DNA of 64,000 nt from Datnioides undecimradiatus (taxonomy: Eukaryota > Chordata > Actinopteri > Lobotiformes > Datnioididae): assembly GCA_008933995.1 (NCBI GenBank), contig WARS01000046.1, positions 11,747,526 through 11,811,525 of the forward strand, read 5' to 3'. The notes under the pieces were generated by a model. It had not been told where the DNA came from, did no database searches, and saw only the letters and a program-made list of their open reading frames with translations. A program made the translations under genes and the position numbers. Below are positions 12,421 through 24,450 of the stretch, one piece after another. Each line of letters begins with the position of its first letter. Within the stretch, counting starts at the first letter, position 1.

Positions 12421-13432
12421 TGGCCGTGTGTCATGGGTTTGTCAGACTAGAGCTTAACACTGATCATTAGACCCACATGTCATTAAAACGTGTCGTGTGA
12501 AAATCGAGCAACACAAAAAAATGTCTTTTCAAGAACGACTCAGACGGAGGGCGAGTGAGACGGCTCATCTGCAACAGTAATAATGTGGAGCTCTTTGTGG
12601 TCAGCTAATTAAGATTAAACTGAGTGAACTGATCGTAGCAGGGTTTGTGCTGCGTTTGCTTTGGCAACGGCACGGCAAAAGAAGAAGTAAGACTGTAGGA
12701 ACAAAGAGGAGATGAGAGAGGCCTTGGCGTATTCAGCGAGAAGACAACCCATCAACGGCTTTATTTATGGTCAGACACAGATCACCGGCTTCCTGCATTT
12801 ACATTAATTACATACAAGGTAGTCGAGCCAAGTCTAAGCACCAGAAGTTGTTTTATTCTAAATAAATAAAACAATTTGCAAAAGCCAGCTAAAGGGTGGG
12901 GAGGTCAGAAGTGTGTGTGTGTGCAAAACCCAGAGACAGAATGATATGAGGCTGGTTACAAGAACCTCCAGTGACCCTTTTTAATAAAGAAAACATGTTC
13001 AAGCATAGACAATAGAGGTGTTAGTTGCTGAATTGGTGCCATTGGTACCCACTGGCGGGGGATCACATGCTAAATAACAACAGAAGGTGAGAGATGCAGA
13101 ACCGGGAGTGTTAATTATGCTTAAGCTGAGGAACTTCAGCTTTGATTTTTGACTTCACAACAACAAATCAGAGATGAAGAGCTCCTACTGTATGTGAACC
13201 ACGCTACATGTTGATGTATCCATCTCCAAGGAACTGTCATTGTTCCGCTGGGCTGTGCTTTCCTTTACGTTTTGGCTTTGATGCTTGTCTTATCCGCCAG
13301 ATTAGATCAGGTTAACCGGCACATGTCCAATATCTTTGCTTTGTAGTGCTGACTCTGCCTGCCCGGGTGACTTTTGGCACAGTCTGTCCTAGCAGCGTAG
13401 ATGTACAAATTCATCATTCTGCTTCCAGTTTG

Positions 13433-13605
13433 GTTTGTATGTCAGCGGGTTTATGGGAAGACTGCTGCTCCAATTTTCATGAAACTTGGTCAGAGAGATG
13501 TAGCATGGGCCAAGGAAGGACCCATTACATTTTGGTGCAGATCTGGATCACAGGGAGGGACATGAATTATTTTCTCTCTTGTTCAAAGTGCGACACAGGG
13601 CATCA
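13433..13605 (+). mobile_element. Decayed copy of a widespread teleost interspersed repeat
   Basis: The words CAATTTTCATGAAACTTGG, CATGGGCCAAGGAAGGACCC, ATTACATTTTGGTGCAGATC and TGGATCACAGGGAGGGACAT occur in this order. From memory they match a very common non-autonomous interspersed repeat of fish genomes, whose copies read close to TTTTCATGAAACTTGGTGG followed by ATGGGCCAAGG and CATTTTGG.GCAGATC. I do not assign a family name. No coding capacity or intact termini are seen. Divergence from the recalled copies suggests an old insertion. An 88-codon open frame across it is a chance frame. Confidence 0.6.
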
Positions 13606-15910
13606 GTTGTAGTAGTGGGTAGATATTTTGTATGATTCAGAAGTAACAAAACAAAGCGAGTTGCAGACATGTGATAAATCCACATTCACGCGTGCCAGTA
13701 ATTCTCTTGGGTAGCCTACACATGTAGATGCTCATACTTCATACTGAAATCAGATGGTGTGGAGGGACTGACTGGTTTTATGGGACAGCCAGTCCAGTAC
13801 AGATGTAATATTCCCACAAATACAGCAGCATTTTCTTTCCTCAAACTACAGCGAGTGGAGACAAAAATACACACATATCGTGAAACTAATTACACTCTTA
13901 CTCATATCCAAATGTGAACTGTCTGCAGTAAACTCCGCCGGAGATATTAAGAGAAAATGTTTCACCTCAACGCTTCATAAGGACTGGAAGAACACTAACA
14001 ATGAAGTCATTTCCTCCTTAGAAACACACTTTTTCATAACTATTTTTGATGACAGCCTGCCATGTTCTTAGTGTTATTTCAGTCGAGCATTTGATATGGT
14101 AACATATGTGATGGAAGTGTCTTCCAGTTTGAATTTACATTAAGTATGTGAATTATTTCTAATTTAGGAAGACACAACGGGCGCACGGTCTAATAGTTTT
14201 GAAAATGTATCCAGACCATGTATAGTGTTTTACACATCATAGGCAGTTACACAACAACGTAGACATAAAAGTAGACAACTGGCCTTTGGTGCCAGTCTGC
14301 ACTCTCCACTCTAGTTATTTTTGGAGCTAAAATGTTCCATAACTGATATATTTGCCATATATTGTGCTGTTTTTTTTTTTATTTTTCATGTTTTTTATTT
14401 TTCAGTGCAATATTATCGGCTTTTATATTCTCCCAGTCCAAGGTGATGTCCTCAAATCGCTTGTGTCGGCCAAATGAGAACACAAAACCCAAAGAGATTT
14501 GGTTTACAATCATATGTGCTAACAAAGCATCAAACATCTCCTTATTTAAGAATCTATGCACGAAATGTTTGGTGTTTTTTTTTCATACGCTGACATTATT
14601 AATCAAATCAGCTCTGCTCTGAATACCGGATGACTGAGTTTAGCCTACAACATACACAGCTTACCTCATCAGTTAATACTGACCATGAAACTGAAGCCTT
14701 GTCTTACAGGTTGAATTTCAGACCGTCCCCATTTGAGCTGCCTACAGTACCACGCTGTTTCATCTGAGAAAGTGTTCTTCCAGACAACATCAAACTGTAT
14801 CCAAGCTTTTCTTAAAATTGTGTTGCTCGTTGAGTTTTAAAACAAGCCTGTGATCATTATTAAAAAGGATAATCAGTCCACCTCGATCTTGCACCTCAAC
14901 TAGAATTGACATACATTTTGACAGCTGTCCAGCTGTGCATTGACACTATATGTCACTGGGTCTCGTCATAGGCCGGTCGGGCACTTCCATTTAGCTCATA
15001 CATTCATCTCCATTTGGCCATCCATTAATCTCCCTTTACTGTAACCCATCCAGCTACTGGCTAGCCAAAGCAGATGAGACGCCCCATTACTTATTAAACA
15101 CCACTTTAAAGGGGACCCAAGTCAATTGAGAAGCCGCTCTCGTTTACGGTAACAACATTTGCTGAGCGGTCTCAAACACAGCGGACCAAGATGAGATTGA
15201 GCGAGATGGAATCAAGTCAATAAAGACATGGAGGATGATGTGCCCTGCGGTCAGATAGTTAAGTGAAGGTCAACCTGCCAGGGCACTGTGTAATCTGGTG
15301 GCTCTCTGGACGGTGACAGGCAGACAGATTCGTAAGGCCAAGGTGGAAAAGTTGCCCGGCCTTCAATATCCCCTAAATCGATGTGACCAGAGGAGGAGAG
15401 GGATGGTTTTTACCCCTGTAATGAAATTCTCATATTATAGCAGATCCTTGTTCTGAGGAGGGCACGTTTTGATGCATTGAGAGCTCATGAGAAAGGACAC
15501 CCGATAAGGGGTTTGTGGGAGAAAGAGAGAGAGAGCACAGGCTCTCCAGCCAGCCAAGCTTTTCTTTTCGTCTGAGTGTGTGTGTATGTGTGTGCATTTC
15601 TGTGGATAGGCCAGCATGGACACTTTACCCAACCTAATCATGATTCCCCTCTTTTATCTGAGTGCAGACCAACTGTCTGGGCCTATACATCACAGCTCCC
15701 CCAATATACACACACGTACACACACGCAGACACCCATGACTCCCCCCGCTTTCTGTCTTCCTTCCCCCTTCTCCCACGCTATATATCGCTGGGTATCACC
15801 ACTGACACTCTGGCAACATATTAAAAAGAGGGATAGGGACTGCTCTCTGTTATTGCCAGGAAAGTGATTTACCATGGGGCCCACATTCCCACCATATTGA
15901 TTAAAGAACA

Positions 15911-15944
<34 letters not shown>

Positions 15945-16640
15945 TTTCACCTTTTCCCCATCTCCATGGGCATTCTTATTTTCCCTCTCTGTCATTGCTT
16001 TTCCTCCTCCTCCTCTCACTTCTCCTTCTCCCCTTTCTCTCCTCCTTTTATCTCTCACTTCACTTCCACTGTCTCTGATGTTGCCCAACAACCTCCACCA
16101 CTTCCCCGTCTCTCTCTGTCTCTCATCTACGTTGGCCACGGACCCATGTGGCTGATTGTATGTGTGAGACTACAGCTGAGGCATGGGTGAGGAAGGAGGG
16201 GAGGGCGTGAGGGAGGGTGCGGGGATGGGAGAGTGAATATAAGACCCAAAGAGAGGGCAAGAAAGAAAAAACCTTTCCCACTGTAATAATCTATTGTTGC
16301 TGCAGCACAATTCATTCATTCAAATATTCACAAGCAGAAACTGCAGGCGCTACAGGTTTGCAGCCCATTTAAAATTCCTCAGTTGTCTTTCTGCACAATG
16401 TTTTTCCATATGTTCAAGGAGAATTCAGAAATACGACTCCACACACACTCTCAAACACCCCTGTCATACCGTAAAGCAATGTATAATGGTATAGGGTGAA
16501 CAGCTCATGAATATTTTCAGTATTAGGTAACCTGTTGGTAACTTTTTGATTAACTCATTCATTATTTACGTGTTAAAATGCCAGAAAAATGTTGTTTACG
16601 CTACGCTAATGATTTCCATGTGGTGCATTCATTCAGTCGG
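13605..16640. other. Non-coding upstream region
   Basis: No coding exon is recognised. It holds an AT-rich stretch around 14330-14620 with T runs, a GA-rich patch near 15520-15535, a short CA-type patch at 15707-15733, a GT tract at 15909-15938 and a long pyrimidine-rich stretch at about 15975-16125. Frames of up to 149 codons on either strand at 15576-16190 are translations of these simple tracts. Confidence 0.65.
15909..15938 (+). repeat. GT dinucleotide microsatellite
   Basis: About 14 GT units followed by an interrupted GTATGTGCG tail. Confidence 0.94.
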
Positions 16641-17155
16641 TTTGACATTTGAGAGATCTCAACCACTATTCAGTGGGTAGTCAGGAAATTTTGTACAGCC
16701 ATTCAGTGTCACCAGAAGATTACTCTCAGTGAGGCAGTGACTATTCGCTGGATTATCCTGGACCATGAGGTCCGCATTTGAACTGTGTCAATATTTCCCA
16801 TCAACCTCAGCTGTGCTTTACGCAGTACGCTAAACTAAGATGAACATTGCACACATGATAGCGTCTAAACATCAGCATGTTAGCATTGTCATGGAGGGCA
16901 TATAATCAGATATGTGACTCATGACCAAATACCAGCAACATTTCTATTAGCTTTAACTCTGCTGTATGTCTTACATTATCATGCATGACTAAACTAATAT
17001 GAAGAACATGCTAAACATATGTTGTTAAAGATCAGCACGTTAGCATTGTCTTTGTTAGCACGTTATCATACTGACAAAAACAATTATCTGAAAGCTTCTC
17101 AGAGCTGCTGGCCTGGCTGCAGACTGTTATTCTTCAGAAATGGTGATTAATTGCT
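16640..17155 (+). mobile_element. Two adjacent decayed copies of a teleost GCTAAACTAAG / CAGCATGTTAGCATTGTC repeat
   Basis: The hallmark words GCTAAACTAAGATGAACA (from 16829) and ATCAGCATGTTAGCATTGTC (ending at 16890) are followed about 160 bases later by second versions, ACTAAACTAATATGAAGAACA (from 16987) and GATCAGCACGTTAGCATTGTC (ending at 17050). A word expected upstream of that block, CATGACCAAATACCAGCAA, sits between them at about 16919. The second unit continues into CTCAGAGCTGCTGGCCTGGCTG. These match, from memory, a very common non-autonomous teleost repeat. I read this as two partial copies side by side, both old and without coding capacity. Confidence 0.55.
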
Positions 17156-19060
17156 TATCAGAATCTTTGTAAATGAGTGTTCTGCCAATTGACTGCTTGA
17201 TGAACTGCTGTGGCTGTTAGCCACGTTTGACCCCGTCCACATGAGACTGCTGTCACACATTGTCCCAGCTGTAGCTCAGCATGCGTCACTGCCAATTTGC
17301 TCACAATGATGCACAATTACAAAAAAAAAAGAGTTTTTCTCTCACCTGCCTACTCTGGATCTCTTTCTCTCATGTTTTTGCCTGTCACACTCTTTCTCTG
17401 TCACTTTTCTTTGACTAGTCAACTAGAAAGTAAATGTTCACGTATGTCATTTTGTATGTCGGCATTAATTGAGAGCTCAATCCCTAATAGAGACAACTGC
17501 TCAGTAAATCTGGCCAAGTGTCTGACCTTCATGCAACCTAGGTGGGAGGAGGGTCGCAAATCCACGCTGGATGACGCACATCGACCCATTCAGTTTTAAT
17601 TCACTCTGTCACTGTGACAGGGGTATAAAACTATACTGTGACAGAACACATTCCCCCAGTCGGTACCTCTCCTACAATTTAGTGAACGGCTCATTCTCCT
17701 TATCATTACCTTTTTTTCCCCTTTCTGGTCATTTCAGTGGCCCCTCTATTTGTTCATTCCACTTGCCTAGGCTGTCTCCTGGGCCATTAATCTATACCGC
17801 TCCAACCGGTCCTCTGGGCTAGACCGGGCTGCGGCGCCACTCACTGTGCGCTCTGAAAGGCCACTGTGTTCATACAGATATGAAACGATGGACAGAGACA
17901 GAGAATGGCTTTTAGAGAAAGCACCCAGAGACATGAGATAAGTGGAAAGAAAGAGAAGGATACGAGGAGGAAGGGGAATGAAAAAATCCTCTTGCCCCTC
18001 CTTCACTTTTCATGTCATTTGAGGCAGGAGTGACAGAATCGTGTATTTGAGAGAGTGAGATGATGTTGCCCCCGAACGACTGCACTGAGGTTACCGTGGC
18101 GTCTGCCCTTTTGAAAAGGTTGAGATTTGAGGAGATTAATATGCCGTTGGATCACACTGGGGGATTTCTGGCTCGCCCGGAGCCGGCCTGGACACGCAGC
18201 AGCCGTCAGCGGTGACAGGGGACTCAAGCAGATGGCCTGGCTTAATCAGGGAGAGAGAGCGCGCTGTCCTGGATGCGCGTCTGTGTGTGTGTGTGTGTGT
18301 GTGTGCACCTAAATATATGATAGTGCTTGTGTGACTTGGAGTAAGGGAATTTTTGTGAAATGCATGTCTGTGTGGACTTGTGTGCCTCTGCTTTGTATGA
18401 AGAAGCAATGAATAGCCTAGATGCTGCAAACTTGGCAATGAAGACCGCCTGACTCGAGGCTCTGTCACTAACCGTGATAGAAAGTATTGGAGCTGACTGA
18501 GCTGGGAATTTAGTACGCAGCACATCTGAACTCTGTTTAGCTCTTGCTTTAATGTAATTGACTCTCTAAGAAAGAAACATCAGTCTTTGATTTGTTAGAT
18601 ATTTCCTCTAAATGTGCCATTTTGACTTAAATCCATAAATGGACGTGTTTATCCTGCCGAGTGCACAAAAACAACTTGCTAATCTAAAAGTGTCTCTGAA
18701 CAACATTCCTCTCCATGTATTCACTTTATTATTCCGGAGAACATCTTCCTTTTTTGATGCCATCACACAGGGGAGAAACATAAGAACTCATTAACAGTCA
18801 ATACCTTTTTAAAATGAATGCGTGTATAATTACATGCATGATAAATCAGCGTCATGATTGAAATGGCGTTCTGCAGCTGTCAGTCTGTCCATCTGTTATC
18901 TGCGTTTCATTTCATTTGGGTGTCTTCTTTCAGACTTGGTTGACTCAGTGTTTGGTTTTCTCCCCCCTCATTCAAGGGGGAGTTCAACATGTCCTCATCG
19001 TGGAGCTGAACGGTACACCCGGGTTGTTACTGTTACTGTCTTGAGCGTCGCTTGGGGTAA
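17155..19060. other. Non-coding upstream region
   Basis: No coding exon is recognised. It includes short pyrimidine-rich patches at 17340-17420 and 17690-17730, and a GT microsatellite at 18282-18305. The open frames are 60-130 codons and not protein-like. Confidence 0.65.
18282..18305 (+). repeat. GT dinucleotide microsatellite
   Basis: About 12 GT units. The minus-strand frames over it read as threonine/histidine runs. Confidence 0.92.
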
Positions 19061-19840
19061 AGTGAGGCGGCGTATTTTCACATCCTCAACCAGAGGACCC
19101 GGGTTCTTTCCCCATACCGGCAACCATTCGCACTGGCGAGGTGTTCTTGAGTGAAGCACTACACCGTCGTCTGGCCCCGAACTCGGATGAGGCCAAGCGA
19201 AGAGAGACAGCCGAGTACGACTTAGGGAAGTTGTAGTACAGTATATATTGCTCAGTGGTGCATTGACAGTAGCTGTTGAAAGCAGAGAGTGTTATTTGTT
19301 CACTCTCTGTTTCCCCAGACACTCCGGGGATTCAAACCAGTGAGCTCTCCAGTCATAAGCATGTTTTCTTTACCGCCGTCCCTGCTGTCAGGAACCAAAA
19401 GCTTGAAGTTCTAACAAGGGAAACGCCGGCTGTGTATGCTGTCATTTCCTTCTCATTTCCTCGAAAACGAAGACTTAACAAGAACATTTAATAAGGGCAT
19501 TTAATGATTTCAGCTAAGGAACTTGGAGGACTGAACAGTGGTGGATTTTCGTTCTGTGCTAAATCGCCTTTTAGTGCTACAATATGGATGGTGCTCGACA
19601 TGAATGCTCACGGTATGAATCTTTATTTCCATATAGTGTATTTTTTTCAGTGTTTAGATGGAAATTTACTTCCTACCCTCTGGTCAGGGTGCAGGGTCGG
19701 CCAGCCGGCTCCTAGAGCAAGTGGTGGTTAAATATTTTGCTCGAGGGCTCTTGGAGCACCGTGTGCACACGGGGGGATCAAACCTTAGGCCCTTCAGTCT
19801 GATAATGACCCCTGTAACCAGCTGGCTGTGTCAAAAATAA
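19060..19840. mobile_element. Cluster of degenerate tRNA-like (SINE-type) repeat fragments
   Basis: Several short blocks resemble parts of fish repeats that carry tRNA-like B-box and adjacent sequence. GACCCGGGTTCTTTCCCC near 19097 is followed by GAGGTGTTCTTGAGTGAAGC. CGGGGATTCAAACCAGTGAGC and CTCCAGTCATAAGC lie near 19325-19360. GGGGGATCAAACCTTAGGCCC lies near 19775, preceded by TTGCTCGAGGGCTCTTGGAGC. The GGTTC / GATTCAAACC words are on opposite strands, so these are probably several pieces in different orientations. Boundaries are rough, no target-site duplication was identified and the family is unnamed. Confidence 0.38.
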
Positions 19841-19966
19841 GTCAAAACTGCATGCCTGTGTGAGGCAAGAATGGACCTAAATGTAAAGCCTTTGTTGCTT
19901 TGTGGAGTAGGGGGGCCAGGTCATAATATCATGCTGCCCCCGAGCATCGCTGTGGTCGGCAGATGT

Positions 19967-19992
19967 GCAGGGCATCTCCATGGCGACGGAGG
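19967..19992. promoter_or_regulatory. X-box-like (RFX-type) palindromic site, copy 1
   Basis: The sequence AGGGCATCTCCATGGCGACG reads on the minus strand as CGTCGCCATGGAGATGC. This is close to the imperfect palindrome bound by RFX factors, two GTTGCC-type half-sites facing each other around CCATGG. The same 18 bases recur at 23694-23711. The motif is seen; binding is inferred. Confidence 0.3.
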
Positions 19993-20365
19993 TGATGCCG
20001 TGGCTCATCCGCAGCTGAGGATGCAATGGCATGCCGCCGCAGCTGGTGAAGGCCAGTCAGCTCGCAAACCCCTCCGTAGTACATCACTGTCAGTGTACAC
20101 ACTCCTCTTGCTCTCCTCCACATTGTGTTGCGTCTCTTGCTCCCGTTTAATTCGCTCGGCCTCTTTTTCACTCTCATTGCCGCTCTGTCTCTGTTATTGA
20201 TGTCTATATCTCTTGATCTCTCCTCCAGCTTGGCCGTGCACTCTAAGCCGGTGGTGTTGAAAGAGATGGATGCTCACTGCCCTCAGTAATCTCCGTAGCA
20301 GCCATTTAGATAATTAAGTCACTATTCTTGCACTTGCCTCACGTCCCGCCGCTACGAAAGCTGAA

Positions 20366-20388
20366 CCACACACACACACACACACACA
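20366..20388 (+). repeat. CA dinucleotide microsatellite
   Basis: About 11 CA units, leading into an ATACGTACGTAT palindrome near 20401-20412. Confidence 0.92.
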
Positions 20389-21654
20389 TACATCATTTCT
20401 ATACGTACGTATTTATTTGGAAACACACGCATGTCACAGTAGGGGTAATAATGCAGCAGCCCATTGAGCATTTGCTCCAACCGCCCTTGCGCGCGCGTGT
20501 GTACGTATGTGTAGGTGCCCGCGTGCGTGTGTGGCATCAGCAGTGAGAGCTGTTTGTTTTGATGCCGTTGTTGGTTTTTATTTAGAGAACAGAGAGAAAT
20601 TCGCAAAAGGATGCAGCGGGGGGAGAGAAAAGGCGACAGCTGCCATGAGCCACAGAGAATACACACAGACACACTCACACGCGCCCACACATACGTACGT
20701 AGACGCATAAACACTGCGTGATTGGCGTCTGGAAATCTGCCGCTCCCACACCCCGTAGAAAAGGCATGCAGAAATGCTGGATGGGAAAGTCTGCACACTA
20801 GCCCCAGGGTTTTTCTCCAGCTTTATGTCTTGCCGTTGTGATAATGTGGCGTTTTGTTGAAAGTCGGTGTTTTAATTAACTGTGCAGCAGCGTGCGGCGG
20901 TGGAGGTAGCGGTTGCCTCTCTGTTCCTCAGGCTAATCACATGCTGACAACCAAACACTGGCAGGGTGTTACTAACTCGGTCATTGCAATATTTCATAAC
21001 GCCGTGGTCATTCCTGTCTGCGCGGGAGCCGGTGAGAGCTGACGTTTTTTTGGACGGGAAAATGACGGTTGGCCCGTGTTGTTTTCATCATGCAAAAAGT
21101 GAAAACAGGGGCCGTGTGTTCAAACTACAGCAAACAAGCGGCTTGGAAACCCTTGCATCATGTCGTATCCCCTACAAAAACACACATGCACTTCACACAC
21201 ACGCGCTCGTGAGCACACAGCTGCCTTCTTTTTCAGATTGGGAGAAAGTTTTACTTATTAATGCTCCACTAAAAGAATTGTGCTGATGCACACTGAGGGG
21301 GAAATTTGCTGTCAGTGGTGCAGGTATGTGCAATATTTCTTAATCTGAAAGAAAAAAAATAACCCTCGGCCTCGGATCCTTTTTATTTCTCTTCCCTCTG
21401 TCTACCTAATTCACCGTATCCCCTCTTTTTTATCCACTTTGAATGATTTGGCCTTTGCTTGCGCGCTTTATCAAAGAAAAGATGATCAGGAAGTGTCTGT
21501 CTCTGGCAAACTGAGGCAGTGTGTGCATGTCACCCACCAGTGTTTCATCCATCAAGGTGTCAGATTAATGTACAAAGTGCCATCTCCAACTATCATCTCT
21601 GAAACCTCTGTGGAAATCCTAATAGGCGGATGAGATAAGGAGGTGGATTCAGAT

Positions 21655-22075
21655 TAGTGCTAGATCGCCTCAGAGTGACTGGTGACTACCCCGTGGTTCA
21701 GGTTTATTTGTGTCAAATGCTTCCCGGTTGTCCTGTAGCTGTTTAAGTAAAACCAGCCTGTGTGCCGCTAATAATCGGCTAAAAGGCAGGCTATTTTTGG
21801 TGCCTTAGCTGGTGGGCCACTGTTTTGAGACATCCCACGTTTTTATGATGCACTGCTTGACTGTGTGGTGTCTCTGGATTCCACTCAGACCACTAATGAG
21901 GTGTAGGAATTGTAGCAAAGTGCTAATTCCCCTCAAACTGCCGGGATTAATTGGACCTATTAATGCTAAGAATCAATCCCAACAATAGGCTTGTTGGTTT
22001 CCATGCCAGCAGGTAGCTGCATTCATCTCAGCTTCTTATCCCTGAAGATGGTCCTTTATTCTTCCTCTCGGCAAC
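21655..22075. promoter_or_regulatory. Candidate conserved non-coding element
   Basis: About 400 bases of complex sequence without repeats, with clustered AT-rich cores (CCGCTAATAATCGGC, GGGATTAATTGGACC, CTATTAATGCTAAG) and GC-balanced spacers. Such mixed TAAT-containing sequence is characteristic of deeply conserved intronic enhancers. I cannot test conservation here. Confidence 0.3.
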
Positions 22076-22847
22076 CCCCACACCTCACCTCCGCACATAC
22101 ACACCCACATGTACATACACACACGAAGCGTGTCTGAGCTCAGGAGATAGACAAAACTCCATTTTTCCTTTCCTGTGGTTGCCTTTTCCTCCAGCTTCCG
22201 CTCTGTTGTCCTTGTATTTTTTTTTCTGCTGTTGTTGTTTTTTCTGGAACATCAGTTGGGTTTCTCCCCTGTATCGCATCCTTAAGAGGGAAAGCTAAAA
22301 ATACCCTGGAAGCCCTGGCTCTTTTCTGGCAGATCAGTTTGCTTCATCAATCAATATTTCACAGAAGTGAAAAAAAAAAAAAAATCCCAAATAAATATAC
22401 TGGAAAGAAAAAAGAATCCAAATATAGAACACATTGACTCTGCATTATCCAGTTTTGCCTGTTTTAGGGTGCCTGTGTTTTGCCTCATTTATGATACCTG
22501 TATTGTTTGCCTGTGCAGTTGCACATACGTGTGCGTGCCAAGGACGTGTGCTTGTGAAAGATGCACCATCTTTGAGATTTGTGTCTTCATCATTGCAGTG
22601 TGCGTCTTCATCAGCTGAGGTGTCCTGGGTGGCGCGGACTCTAGCTGAAGAGGAGAATTTAAAAAGCCCGAGACTCTGGCTCGCGTTGCTTCGGGCTATT
22701 CCTGTACCAACAGTCTCTCCCATTATTTAAATATCAGGATGAATACCTCTGTTGTCCTGAAGGAACTGTCAGCACATTATGGGTGTGCTATTATAATGGT
22801 GTGTATGTGACGCGCGTGTGAGCAAGGGCGCATGTCTGTGACAGTTA

Positions 22848-22850
<3 letters not shown>

Positions 22851-22898
<48 letters not shown>
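22851..22898 (+). repeat. GT dinucleotide microsatellite
   Basis: About 23 perfect GT units, the longest GT tract in the window. Confidence 0.96.
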
Positions 22899-22899
<1 letters not shown>

Positions 22900-23691
22900 G
22901 CGGTTGCCTGTGCATGCCTCCCACAGGGCTGCTCATTTACAGCAATATCTTGTCCTCGTAAAGTTACAGTACGCCTGCTTTCCCCGGCCCTCGTTTGTAC
23001 CATCCAGACTCGCTGATGGACGAATTGATCATTAGCACAGACTCGTGAGTGTAGCAGGTGGCTGTTGGTGTGTGTGTGTGTGTGAGTGTGGTGAAAGCTG
23101 GGCTGTCGCTGGGTCAATAGAAGTAAACACTACTACAGATTGTTTCCAATGGAGCCCTTCCTCTCGGGGAGTATCTGTGGCGGGTGGAATAGCTGGGGGT
23201 ATTGAGCGCGGGGCAGAATGTGCCAGCAAAGCAAACATCACACCCTAGAGCAGGAGTATGACACACAACCCGTCCCGCCCCACCCTGATCCCATCCCTTA
23301 ACACCCCTCTCCCCATTTCAGGCTGCACCCACACAAACACACACACTTTACTACTGTTATATTTCATTTGCTCGCTCGCTCACACTGTCTGGCTGTCTCT
23401 CCGTCGCTGCCACGTTCCATCCATCTGTTACCATCCCTCTTTCCTCACGTCTGTCTGCGGCTCCCTGCGTATTCCCACATGGCTTTGTTAACGCAGCTCT
23501 GTCACACACGCCCGACATGCTGCATCCCGCCTCGGAGTGACAGATGCTGTTCTTGAGGGTGTGCGTCTCACGTTCCCACCTGTCAGGCAACTTTTTATTT
23601 TGGCTTAATCACGCCACCGTCGCTCGGCGAACTGAAGTCATCGAAGAGTCCCGAGGCGTGCCGCACGGACTTAAAACCCGCGCCGGAGCAT

Positions 23692-23714
23692 TGAGGGCAT
23701 CTCCATGGCGATAG
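23692..23714. promoter_or_regulatory. X-box-like (RFX-type) palindromic site, copy 2
   Basis: The 18 bases AGGGCATCTCCATGGCGA at 23694-23711 are identical to 19969-19986, and the similarity continues more weakly downstream. On the minus strand it reads TCGCCATGGAGATG, close to an RFX X-box. A CA microsatellite follows about 65 bases on. Function is inferred. Confidence 0.3.
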
Positions 23715-23776
23715 CAGTGAGGTCATGGTGATGTCAGCTACAATTGACCCTGCACACAGCCAGGCATTGGCGTACT

Positions 23777-23777
<1 letters not shown>

Positions 23778-23818
<41 letters not shown>
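23778..23818 (+). repeat. CA dinucleotide microsatellite
   Basis: About 20 perfect CA units. The minus strand gives valine/cysteine-run frames that are not genes. Confidence 0.95.
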
Positions 23819-23819
<1 letters not shown>

Positions 23820-24084
23820 TTCTTCATCTCCTTCTTGCGCATGTCGACACCCACACCATCTCACTTTTCAGTCTCAGTTGCACCTGCGTTTGGAGCATGG
23901 TGCACCCCGTGCCGATTCTGACGCATCAGCGGGGCTAGAATAGCTGTCTTTTTCGAAACGGGAGTCTAAAAAAAATGCCCTGCGACCAACACACACACGC
24001 GCGCACACACACACAATCTGCCTCCTCTGCAGCTGACTGCTTTTAACTCATGACGTGACCGACAACACAATGGAGATGCCAGTC

Positions 24085-24450
24085 AGCCAGACAGTCAGCT
24101 CATTAGGTCTGATTGCTGACATGGTGTTTCTCGCTTTCTTCTCCGGCTCTTCTGTACGTGTCGGAAAGCAGATTCTTTTTGTTAGTATTTGGGCTTCCAG
24201 AGGATTAACGATTTTAATCATTTGTTTAGATTTTCATCTCTCGGCAAAGGATTCTCAGTCATCAGCTGTTATTTTAAGTAGGAGCTGGAGTCAGAAAATA
24301 GCTTTTGGCGTGGGAAAGTCTGATACCTCCAGGTAAGATTATTAACATGCTGACAGGATTGCAGGAGCTGAAGAGCCTCGCTAATTGCTGAAGGGTATGA
24401 CTGAAATGCTGTCATTAGTTTCTTATGAAATTGGAAAGGCTCTTAAGAAG
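24085..24450. promoter_or_regulatory. Candidate conserved non-coding element
   Basis: Complex, repeat-free sequence with GAGGATTAACGATTTTAATC, GTCATCAGCTGTTATTTT (containing a CAGCTG E-box) and GCTAATTGCTGAAG. The dense mix of homeodomain-like cores and an E-box suggests an enhancer, but I have no alignment or activity data. Confidence 0.28.

Larger units (their letters stand above)
9870..13430. other. Non-coding upstream region with microsatellites
   Basis: No coding exon is recognised. It contains a long CA tract (10413-10463), a GT tract (10571-10591), a long T run (11674-11694) and complex sequence in between. The open frames are short and without recognisable domains, and several are translations of the CA tract. 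Confidence 0.65.
19840..22075. other. Non-coding upstream region with CA/GT and CG-containing tracts
   Basis: No coding exon is recognised. It holds an X-box-like sequence (19969-19986), a CA microsatellite (20366-20388), an alternating tract with ACGT steps at 20400-20535 and its imperfect inverted complement at 20665-20703. More complex sequence from 21655 onward is listed separately as a candidate element. Confidence 0.6.
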
